DNA from: Apostichopus japonicus
Lineage: Eukaryota > Echinodermata > Holothuroidea > Aspidochirotida > Stichopodidae
Length of the DNA: 64,000 bases
Assembly (NCBI RefSeq): GCF_037975245.1
Contig: NC_092565.1
Coordinates: 7,866,999 to 7,930,998, forward strand
Reading direction: 5' to 3'
A program made the translations under genes and the position numbers. The notes below the pieces were generated by a model. The model worked only from the letters and a program-made list of their open reading frames with translations. It had not been told where the DNA came from and searched no databases. Positions within the stretch are counted from its first letter, which is position 1, and each line of letters starts with the position of its first letter. Below, in pieces: positions 12,801 to 24,800 of this stretch.

Positions 12801-15800
12801 GTCGTAACTCGGAAGCCGAGTGCAACTTAAAACTTACTGAAAACACGATCCGTCTTAGTTGTACGCAAACCCCATACACTAATTAAAAAAGAACAACAGC
12901 TATCAACATTACAATGGTCAAGTCGAATCCAGCTGAATTTGATTGAGCAATTTGTGTCAAATATTGGAAGAAAACTGCAGCTTTTATTGTCATTATTTCA
13001 AAGGCTAACTGTCAGCTAAAGGGATGGGGAAAAAAACTTCCATTCGCATTGTAGAGAACGGTGGTCCAGTGTGCAGAGTGAATCTGGCGGGAAACAGGAA
13101 TTAAGTTACCAAGGCAACCGGGTACTTTCAAGTCATCTCTTCCTCCTCTTCCAAATTTCTTGTAGGTGGAAGTTTTGTCTGATTTACCTGCAATAGAGAA
13201 GGATTACCCGTTGTTTGCTGCAGTCAATCGCTGCGCTAGTCTCGTCAATCGGCACCAAGGCCGTATCATCAACCTGACGTACACCGGAAGCGGGAAAATT
13301 GAGAAGACGCTTCTCCTCGTTGGAAAGGTAAGGAGGAAGTTTGGACGTCTGCCGATATGAAATGTTTTGTTAAAATAGTGAGAATAACTAAGTTACATTT
13401 TGTTGCAAATATTAACTTAAAAAGAGAGGGAAAACTGTTTATATTTAAGTGCAGAATACCCGTGTATGTAATTGTATAATTGTGAGAGGGCAAAGTGAAT
13501 CGGATGCAGATTAAGGACGCATTTAGATTAGATTTTAGATATATGTGGGAGTCATTGGGCATAGTAGGTTCTCCCCCAAAATATTAATTTACCTTGTCAG
13601 TTGTACAAAAATTATTTTAGGTTGTAGAGAGCTTGTTAATTCAGTTTCATCATAATTAGGATGTGGACTAATAGATCTATTTGTTTTGGTATTTCATTCA
13701 CAAACATAATTAAGTGTATCAATTGATCACACCCATCGAAAAATTCAGCTGACACTCCAATGTTTGTGGTTAATTTGATGGTTTACTTAACGCAGTCTCA
13801 GTGGGTTTTTCTTACTCCTGCAGGTAAGTTTATGCAAGGAATATGTGAAAATGTAACATAACTTTATGTTATTATTTTATTTTACAGGGTGTGACCTACG
13901 ACACAGGAGGGGCTGACATCAAGCATGGAGGACATATGGCTGGTATGCACAGGTAAGCATCCTTTAAAGAAATCATAGAGCTTTGCACAAGTGGAAGCGG
14001 GATTTGATTAGCTCTGGTCGTAAAGTCGAGAGCTTCAACCAGAAATTCAGATTGAATGCTACTTTTTCCGTCGTATAAGATTGTAAATATTCGACACAGA
14101 TGTGTCTTGTCTTTCTGGTTTAAGGTCGACTCACTTGTGCTAAGTTATGAAGGTAATGCTGTTAAGATCACAGGTTATCACTACTTATACTGTTAGAAAG
14201 TTTAACATTTATTAATAGAATAACAGTATGTGATCTATAGTTGTTAATTAAAGCCAAGCTTTCACCTTTGCATGCGAGGCCCTGCTATTTGCATTACTCC
14301 CGCGCATTTGTCCCCGTGGACGCCCCCAATATTTGTATCTTTTATGCAGGCAAAACTGTGCAAATCTTTGTGAAAGGTGTTGCTCAACTGTGTATATCAA
14401 ATGCCTATGAATATGTTAAAGTCTTTGAAATTACGCTTGCAAGTGGTTGCTCTGCAGACTAGTGGTGTATATGTGTGATTCCCTATGGCACAGTCTGCGG
14501 CACAGTGGCACTATTAAGTTATGTAAACAGGTTGAGTTTTGCATTACTTCCGAGATGCAGCTCAAAGCTAATATGCAGTGAACTAGAATGTCACTTATCA
14601 TCACACTGTGAAGACAAGTACCTACTGAGTGGTGCTCAAATGACATAGAGGAACAGCTGGTAGCAGCAGCTGATTTACAAGAAAATATGGGGATAATAAC
14701 ATGGCTTGTAAATAAAATAACTATAAACTATAGGCGAGTGGAATACCAACCTTGAGTGCGTAGGTTGATATTGGTGACAGGAGGAACCACATGTTACCCA
14801 TGGTAGAAGTCAAAGGTCGTTTATGGTAAATAGAGATCGGTTGTTAGAGCCTTGTAAACATGATAATTCAGCTCAGCTCAAAGTTTTACAAGTTTGCCAA
14901 CTTGGTATTAAACTTGTAAAGTCAACTGTATGTAAGTTGTATACAGCTTTTTATTTAGTGAGTACCCTTTTATTGAGAATCTATTTGATTGTGTGATATG
15001 TCAAAGATAACTTACTGTCAACAAGGGGCAGTGCCTAGATACACATTATATATCTCTATGAAAACCCTGTGGTCATATGTGGTGAAGAGGGGTTTCAAAA
15101 GTAAATTCCTTGAGGAGACACACCTTGGGTAAACCTGACAGTTGTAAATGTTGTTGTAAAACATGATTGCTGAGAAACTGAAGTCCAAAGATGGAGACAG
15201 GTCATAAGAGGTTCAAAGAAGCACTTTATTTTCATGAAACAAAAAAAATCTTGTTTTGTTTGTTCTCCCTTTCACACAGGGACAAATGTGGGTCAGCATT
15301 TGTGGCTGGTTACTTTCAGACTTTGAACATACTGAGGCCACAAAACATTAAAGTGATCGGCCGGATGGCTATGGTCAGAAATAGCGTCGGTGTTGGTAAG
15401 CTGCATGTCTATCTCGAACAATTTTTTAAGTCAATAATTTACCCGTCACAGTCAATCTGGTTTGCATTCAATATACCTAATGATATGAAAAGTCTAATGA
15501 AGTAACGTCCCAGGTGCTTTCTAGTTTGTATCAAATGAAAATGTTCTGTGACCCGGGGTTACATGGTGTGCAGTAACACCCATTAAAGAAATGGTAAATG
15601 AAACGTCGCACTAAAACGAGTGCTGGCGGGAAGCTAAGTTGTTAGAGCACAGGACTTGTTGCCACTAAAGTCTCTATCCTGAATCTTGGCTCTGTCTAAT
15701 CATTTGTTTGTACTTCATAATTTGCTTCAAATTTCACAGTTTTCTAATTTTCTTGTAAGCTTTGTTGGTAATCTTCTTGTGTCCAGACTCTGTTTGTATT

Positions 15801-18800
15801 GAGGTCAAACACTGCGAGTTCTGTAGTACATTGATTGTTACGTATGCACTTGGAGTAGCTGATTACATTAAAAGAATAGTCCAGGTCAACGTTTCTTTTA
15901 GATACGTTACAGAGAAACATAATCTAAGCATTCTAGTGAAATTTCTGACGAGAAATTTGTGGAAAATGGTAAATGAAATTTTAGATTTCTATACATGTTA
16001 TCAAATGCTTTATTTCTCTCTATTCTAACAGAGAGTTACGTCGCCGACGAGATTATCACCTCGAGGGCAGGGGTCAGAGTTCGAGTGGGTAACACTGATG
16101 CTGAAGGGAGGATGGCCATGGCCGATCCACTCTGTGAGATGAAAGAATTGGTAAGAGTTTGCCATTGTTGTTGGCTACCTGATGATAAACCAAAGAGCTG
16201 GATTGGTCCTTGTAAATAATATGATCAACAAATTCCCAGAGAGAAAAATGAAAAATTGTCATAAAGAGCATGCAGACTCATAAAAACTAGACAGTTGTAA
16301 TTATTATCTATGAAACCAGTAATTTCATATCTGTGGACGTTTCCTTCTGGCATAGTATGCTTGACATAACACATTAGATACATCTGCAAGAAGACAGCTT
16401 TAGCGATACTTGCTCATGCAAAAAAAATTGTGGCACATTATGCAATTTAGCTGTTTTATGTCCAAATATTTTTTAGGATTGTGACATCAGTAGGGTCATG
16501 AGGACATGTATCACACATAATGGAAAGACATAATTTCATAAGCAATTGAAAGGGGCTGTTATTGTATTTGATGTAGCCTTTCTACCCAGCTGTTGAATAT
16601 TTACCAGGTTTTGTGAGATATGAATTTTTCATATTCAAATACATACAGACTTTGTTCACATGTCAGTATATCTGGTGACATTATCAGGAAAGATACTTTT
16701 GGAAAGGTCCAAATCATGGGCAACAAAATTGATGATTAATAACTTACTTTTCTATAGTATGGTAATAAAGTAGGTAATATGAAAGAAATAAAAAAAAATT
16801 GCTAGAATTTATGTACACTTTTTTCTTCAAAAGTTGACAGTAGTTTTTGTTAAATGGTGATTGAATCACTGTTTAGCAAATCTATCTCTCAAGAGACCAT
16901 AAGTGCTTTGAAAAAATTATCAATAATAATAGTTGATTTATTGATAATGGTCTTTAACATACAAATACTGTTAAGTGAGCATTTCAGCAAAGGAGAAAAA
17001 CCTAAACAGAGTGAATGGGGTGACAATGTCTCTTATACCAAACTAGGTTTGTGATTCATAAGTTGTTTCCTTGCGTTCATCTACAGGCATCGGGAGAAGT
17101 CAACCCACATATTTTCACCATAGCAACACTGACAGGTCATGCCATCAGAGCGGTCGGACCAAACTATTCTGTAAGTCCATTCACTCAAATAAAACTAGTA
17201 CTTTGTGTCAGAAGTAAAGCTGCCTTACTTGTTTCATGATGACCATCGGTAGAATACCCCAGCTTAGTCATGACATCACTAGGTGGTCTTGGGAGTATTG
17301 CAGGAGTTGACCACAGCTACTGGTAGTCTGGCCTAACATTAACATAGCACAGTCATCATGGCCCCTGTCACTGTATGGTATATGGGTCGGAAGTGAAGTC
17401 AGTGTTTTTAGCAAACACAATAGTGACAATTGTTATAATGACACTGCTGCCAAACATGCAAATTTACTTCGGAGGGGGGGTGGGGTATTCTCTATATGTG
17501 GGTAATATCAGTCTCAAAATGTATAGCCTTTGTACATTTTGTTCAATGTCACTGCAAGAAGTGACATCAAAACCTTGACAACTATATGTTATGAAGTTGA
17601 TTATGTTATATCTGATGTATTACTAGTATCATATCTTAAACTGGTTGTTAATTCAGAATAGCCAAGTCCCTGATTTCTTAGAATAGAGCTAGCAAGGTAC
17701 CTCACCATTTTCATTCGTCAGTTCTAACTCATTATTATCGTAATCATTAATTGACCATTAACTTCTATATAAAAGACTGTATTCTAGTTATCAAACAGTG
17801 TTTTTCTAATATATTTAATTACATAGCAGATTCACCTCACCAATTTCATCCGTCAGTTCTAACTCATTATTATCGTAATCATTAATTGACCATTAACTTC
17901 TATATAAAAGACTGTATTCTAGTTATCAAACAGTGTTTTTCTAATATATTTAATTACATAGCAGATTCACATTGTGAAAGTATTTTAGGTCACTTAGTCG
18001 GTGCTTAAGGTCAGAAAGTGTTATTAGGTCACTAAGTTGATCCGGTCCAAGACAGCACTGAAGGAATTAAATTCCCGATTTCAACTTCTTTGTTATTCCA
18101 AGTTAGTCACTTCTCTGCTCATGGGCTTAATGACAACCCGGACATAAGCATTGATTTCACAGCCAAATATCTTATTCCGGGAACATTGACTTTCAAATAG
18201 ACAGGACACCAAGAAGAAAACCAGAAACAGATTGTTTTCAGGATGGTTGTTGTTATTTTCTTTAAATTTTTGCCTGAAGACCAAGAAGGTCCAATGTTAG
18301 TTTACTCCAAAGATTACACACAGTTCCTTTTTAAACAATGGAATACTCAAATTTGCGGGGTTTTAACTGAGCAATCAGCAAACTACTAGTGAAACAGTAG
18401 AATAAGGAAGCACTTACTAGCAGGTAATTAATAGAATATCTGGTAGGTTGTTACTCTTGATTGACACCTAGGGTTTGCTTTGCCTCAATCAAACCAAGTT
18501 ACAGTAGCCTTTTTTTCTTAAATATTAATATTAAAAGTGCAGATGTTCATCCAGCCTGTAAAACAAAATATGACCACTAAACAAATTTGTTGAAGATTTT
18601 TGTGTGTATCTGGGTTGGAAATGTCTTAGTCAAAGTAATATTTCAGGTGAAGATGAGTATTGTTTATGATGATGAAGAATTTACCCTTTCTTGAAAACCA
18701 ACATCATTCCTTCTATACAGCTTGTGATGGACAATGGACCTGCTCAGAAGGAAGAGTTTGCTCAGAGCATTCAGAAATTTGGCCATACCATCGGAGACCC

Positions 18801-21800
18801 ATTTGAAATCTCCACAATCCGTCGTGATGTAAGTACGAGTTTGTAATGAAGTCTGTTCTTATACTGTTGAGTCTCCACTCTCCTAAACAGCTAAGAAGAA
18901 TCCTGTTTAATTTGGACTGTCAGATTGTAAATGTGTGATGCCATAGTGGGACTAGGATATGAAACCTTAAACTTCTCATCAAATTTTCAATGTAGAATGT
19001 TACCAGTGTTAATACTGAGACGAATGCCATCGTTTGGTCGTGTCGAGGACCGCACTGTAAATCAATATAGATTTCTTTAATCTGTATTCCTGTAATCCAA
19101 AGATTATTCAACGCAGAAGAAATGTTGAGTCGATTCGTGGTTTATTAGCTTTGATATCTGGTAACTATCTGTTAATCTGCTAATCTGTTAATCTGTCAGT
19201 CTGCTAATCTGTCAATCTGTGAATCTGGTAACTAAATAAATAAAAACGAAACATACATTTGTAATTAAACAATCAGGAAATCGATTAATGAATAAGTCAA
19301 TTATTGAAGAATAAATACATAAATCCAAATCATACAGAATAAATAATCATGTATGCAACAAATATACAACGTTATATCAATAAAAACACAACTTACATAA
19401 AATCTTTGGTTTAACACTGGAAAATACTTCTTTCTTCAATACGTTCTTGATATCGACTGAACTCAAATTACGGTAAATGAACGTAAAGACAGAACCAACG
19501 AAAACAACAAATTTCAAACATATTCACGCACGCACGCACACTCGCACAAACACGCACACGCGCAGTAGCACTGCAACTTTACATGACGCACACTTCGTAA
19601 CAATACACAAACAACACATCGTGTGAGCGCGTTTACACTCCCCCCTGTTAAATCATATGGATTTTACACACATTTACAACCAATCAAACAATTAAGTACA
19701 CTGAGACAAAGTAATATATATTCAAAGAAAAATCAACAATGAGACTAATCAGACATTCTCTTTACAATACACAATTTCGTAATCGGTCTTTTGAGTATTT
19801 TATTACGAACCTTAACCTCAACGCTTCTTACTTTCCCATCGCTACTCTTGAAAACTGTAATGATTCTAGCTAAAGGCCATTTTCCGCGTGGAATTGTTTC
19901 GTCGGTGAGGAGAACTATGTCCCCAACGACAACATTTTCTTTCGGAACATTCCACTTATGGCGTTTTTGGAGGAGAGGCAGATACCAAACATTACCAGCC
20001 TTACCTTCACCTTGAACCTGTTCGGCATAACCTTTCGCAATGTAACCTTCTACGGTTTCTGTATACTTTTGACGCATTACATTGTCTCTTAATAGCTTAC
20101 GTTTTATGTTTCTTAGACGTGATTCAGCTAACGGTTTATTGGAAGGCAAGAAATGGTAATCATCCTTCCACAGAAGTCCTATCTGGTAGTGACCTTCACT
20201 AGTAAGTCTTGTCAGTCTAACAAACACAATGATCTACTTCATCCTCCACCCAATCGAGAGAATATCTCTGTTATGTCAAACACTGCTGTTTGTGGTAGTA
20301 ACGTTTTCTTGAGAATTCTGCCGGTTACAGTGACCGGTAACAATGGTAATCGGGTGCATACCCTGGCTATTTTGGACAGTGGGTCAGACACTACTCTGTG
20401 TTCAGAATCCCTAAGGAAGAAGTTAGGTGTTAAGGGAAAACCGACGTCTTACACGTCTTCGACGGTTAACGGAGTCGAACCTAAGATCGGTTCAACATTT
20501 GATATTAGCGTCAAAGGGGAGAATGAAAGTAACGATTTGTCAATAACTGCTCTCTCTGTTCCAAAACTACCCAATAGTGATGAGAGTGTCCCCTCTGCTC
20601 GTGACCTCAACCGGTGGCAACATTTGAAACTTATTCCCTGGGGGGATATCTCAAGATACAACCTTGAGCTACTAATAGGGGCGGATGTTCCCGAAGCATT
20701 TTGGGTTATGGATGAGAGGCGTGGTGGAACGGGGGATCCGTATGGAGTAAAGACACCCCTTGGTTGGTCTGTTATGGGTCCTACAGGTTTCAGTGGTCGT
20801 AGCGATAGAAAGAACATCCATCGTATATCTTGTTGCTCGAATGGAGAGATCTTAAGTTTACTTAAAAGTTCTTGGTCTGTAGACGATGCGAGTATTGGTG
20901 AAGGTGATTCTGTCCAAGACAAGAGAGCCAAAGGTATATTAGAATCTACTGCCTCACCATCCAGTTGTTCATCCCCACAAAGACAAGGTCAGAGTAGTCT
21001 ATGATTGTGCAGCGAAGTGGAGGGATACTTCATTAAACTCGTGTTTATTGAAAGGCCCAGACACGATAAACAGTCTCGTGGGTGTTCTCCACAGATTTAG
21101 GCAGCAGCGAATTGCACTAGTTGCTGACGTAGAGGCAATGTTTCACCAAGTGCAGGTGATAAGCGAAGACCGCGATGTCTTCAGGTTCTTGTGGTGGCCT
21201 GGCGGTAATCTAGAAAGTGAACCGCTTGAATATAGAATGACGGTGCATCTCTTTGGTGCCACGTCAAGTCCAGCTTGCGCCGGCTATGCGTTACAGCGCA
21301 CGGCCAGGGACAACGAGTTACATAATCAGGACATTGTAGGTAAGAAAGCCATTCAGTTCATAAGGAACAACTTTTATGTTTCTTAGACGTGATTCAGCTA
21401 ACGGTTTATTGGAAGGCAAGAAATGGTAATCATCCTTCCACAGAAGTCCTATCTGGTAGTGACCTTCACTAGTAAGTGAGGCAGTAGATTCTAATATACC
21501 TTTGGCTCTCTCGTCTTGGACAGAATCACCTTCACCAATACTCGCATCGTCTACAGACCAAGAACTTTTAAGTAAACTTAAGATCTCTCCATTCGAGCAA
21601 CAAGATATACGATGGATGTTCTTTCTATCGCTACGACCACTGAAACCTGTAGGACCCATAACAGACCAACCAAGGGGTGTCTTTACTCCATACGGATCCC
21701 CCGTTCCACCACGCCTCTCATCCATAACCCAAAATGCTTCGGGAACATCCGCCCCTATTAGTAGCTCAAGGTTGTATCTTGAGATATCCCCCCAGGGAAT

Positions 21801-24800
21801 AAGTTTCAAATGTTGCCACCGGTTGAGGTCACGAGCAGAGGGGACACTATCATCACTATTGGGTAGTTTTGGAACAGAGAGAGCAGTTATTGACAAATCG
21901 TTACTTTCATTCTCCCCTTTGACGCTAATATCAAATGTTGAACCGATCTTAGGTTCGACTCCGTTAACCGTCGAAGACGTGTAAGACGTCGGTTTTCCCT
22001 TAACACCTAACTTCTTCCTTAGGGATTCTGAACACAGAGTAGTGTCTGACCCACTGTCCAAAATAGCCAGGGTATGCACCCGATTACCATTGTTACCGGT
22101 CACTGTAACCGGCAGAATTCTCAAGAAAACGTTACTACCACAAACAGCAGTGTTTGACATAACAGAGATATTCTCTTGATTGGGTGGAGGATGAAGTAGA
22201 TCATTGTGTTTGTTAGACTGACAAAAAGTGCAAACGGTATCCCTTCTACATTTAGCCACCGAATGACCAGGAAATAGGCACCTAAAACACAACCTCTTTG
22301 TCCTAACAATGTCTAGCCTCTGGTTGTAACTCATGTTGCAGAACGACTCACAGTCAAAAATCCTATGATCATCATCACAGGCAAAACACTTAAGAGATCT
22401 ACCTTTCATAAAATTAGATTTCACGCGAGGTTTCTCGTCACTCACTACGCTACTCGACTTGCCTATATTCCTACCAAACATGTTAGACGAAATTTCAGCT
22501 TGACCTGTCAGATACGATAGAAGGTCATTAAATTCTGGTTCTCTACTCTCATGTATCTTTTGGGCGACATTTGCCCACCCAGTTTGAAGATAAACAGGTA
22601 ACAAACTGTGAATCTTAAGAAGGTTACTTGTTGAATTTAGGTCATTTACATACCCCATCTGAGTTAAGGTAACGTAACACCTCTGCATTTCGGATATGAG
22701 CTTCCACAAGCTTTCTCCGTCATTAGCCTTAATCGATTTGCGACTAACCAATTTACTCATCAAAGAATTCAGAATCAGATGCGGTTGACCAAATTGACGT
22801 TTCAAAATTGCCTTCGCGCTTTCGTAACCTTCGTCACCTAGAAGCGCGCAACTTTCGATGCAGAAACGCGCTTTACCTTTACATAGCTGCAGCAAATACT
22901 GCAAACGCGCGGCATCGCCGCTCAATTTACTTGCCACGTTAACTTCGAAATTGGTTATGAAGTACCAATAATCTGTGGGGTCTCCATTAAACTCAAATAC
23001 CTCAGCCTTCGGTAACTCTAATGCCAATTTGAGTTCGTTAAACCCGAATACATAGTTGGAATCACAACTAGAACTATACCTATTTGAACTTAAATGTGGA
23101 AGACCTTCACCATTCTTCATGTCTACGTTACTATTATTACCATCGGTAATAACATTAACTTCCTTAGAGCTAACACAATGACTAACGTTACTATTCTTAG
23201 TAAAAATACCGTTATCATCATTGTCGGTTAACCTCTTTTCCTCGTCGCCTTCGGGAGCTTCTGAGATCCTCTCGGGCCCTTTTCTGCTGAGGTCTACATA
23301 CCTCTCGACTTCGATCTTTACGGCGATGAACTTGCTGACTACGTCCGCCATCCATTCTTCTTCCAAAATAAACTTATCTTCTTCCAAAAGCTTTTCAATC
23401 ACAGCTTGATGGGCCTCTTCTATTGCTTCTAAATTTGTATTCGCTTTCTCTAAGAGTTCCTTCACAGAGTCTATTCCTGCGTCCTCTCTAATGAGAGTAG
23501 AAATAGAATTAATCGCTCTAGTCAAGGTCCCCTTCTTATTCCTGCGCCGTATTAACAGCGTCTTCATCGTAAGGGCTTCGTCCGTTGACATCTTCAATTA
23601 TAGATTTTATTTACTGTAAATCAATATAGATTTCTTTAATCCGTATTCCTGTAATCCAAAGATTATTCAACGCAGAAGAAATGTTGAGTCGATTCGTGGT
23701 TTATTAGCTTTGATATCTGGTAACTATCTGTTAATCTGCTAATCTGTTAATCTGTCAGTCTGCTAATCTGTCAATCTGTGAATCTGGTAACTAAATAAAT
23801 AAAAACGAAACATACGTTTGTAATTAAACAATCAGGAAATCGATTAATGAATAAGTCAATTATTGAAGAATAAATACATAAATCCAAATCATACAGAATA
23901 AATAATCATGTATGCAACAAATATACAACGTTATATCAATAAAAACACAACTTACATAAAATCTTTGGTTTAACACTGGAAAATACTTCTTTCTTCAATA
24001 CGTTCTTGATATCGACTGAACTCAAATTACGGTAAATGAACGTAAAGACAGAACCAACGAAAACAACAAATTTCAAACATATTCACGCACGCACACTCGC
24101 ACAAACACGCACACGCGCAGTAGCACTGCAACTTTACATGACGCACACTTCGTAACAATACACAAACAACACATCGTGTGAGCGCGTTTACACGCACTAA
24201 GGACCTTTTTATAGATTCATCATTTGCAAAGGAAACCACAAAAAAATTTGGTCTGAAATTAAGACTTGCTGAAGGCTTTGGCCTTGCTTTAAATGGAATT
24301 AGGGTTTTATTAGGATGGTTTGGGGACAGTTGTTCATCACAGTCATCTGAATCAGATAGACCAGATAAAGTGGTCCGGTTTGTGTCTCCTTTAAGGTGAA
24401 TTCATTATGTTATTAAGATCGGTATCTTGAGTCCAGTGATGATTTATATTTGTTCTAGTATAATTGTTTGTCTGTAGGTATTGTTCTTGTATAATATCTG
24501 TTGTTCTAGTATTGTTTGTTCTAGTTTACTATCAGGTTCCTCCCCCTCCCCCCACCCCCATGTTTTGAATGACTGTTTATTGTATCCCTTAAAATAATAA
24601 AACTCCAGTGACTACTTTCTGAAAAAGGTTGCACATACTAGCAAACTCTAGTTTAGAGGGAATGCACTTCACCTTTCACGTAAGATTGAAATACCTTTGA
24701 ACCCTACCCCTGTGAACAATTCAATGTATTATTACTATGCTAACATTCTTGATTTGTTTCTTTGCTATCGAAGGACTACGACTTCTGTCGAGGCAAGTCT

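Larger units (their letters stand above)
20209..22224. repeat. 749-bp inverted repeat (arms 20209-20957 and 21476-22224)
   Basis: Arms of equal length, ~99.6% identical, separated by 518 bp. RNA from either strand could fold into a ~750-bp duplex. Such a structure is also a typical source of assembly or cloning error. Confidence 0.93.
19051..24197 (-). mobile_element. BEL/Pao LTR retrotransposon, rearranged, antisense in aminopeptidase intron 12
   Basis: The element proper is 19056-24192, flanked by the 5-bp target duplication CGCAC (19051-19055 and 24193-24197). LTRs start TGTAAA and end TTTACA. Family assignment rests on a Gag with an [17 protein letters not shown] domain, a CX2CX4HX4C zinc knuckle, a DSGSD protease fused downstream, an RT fragment reading [11 protein letters not shown], and a [20 protein letters not shown] integrase C-terminus. 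All are typical of BEL/Pao. Most of RT, all of RNase H and the integrase catalytic core are missing, so this copy cannot be autonomous. It is oriented opposite to the host gene, within an intron, and should be spliced out. Confidence 0.95.

Noticed and set aside
20449..20931. 160-codon open frame on the - strand
   Set aside because: It is the antisense of the inverted protease copy; the mirror frame at 21502-21984 on the + strand is the same artefact.
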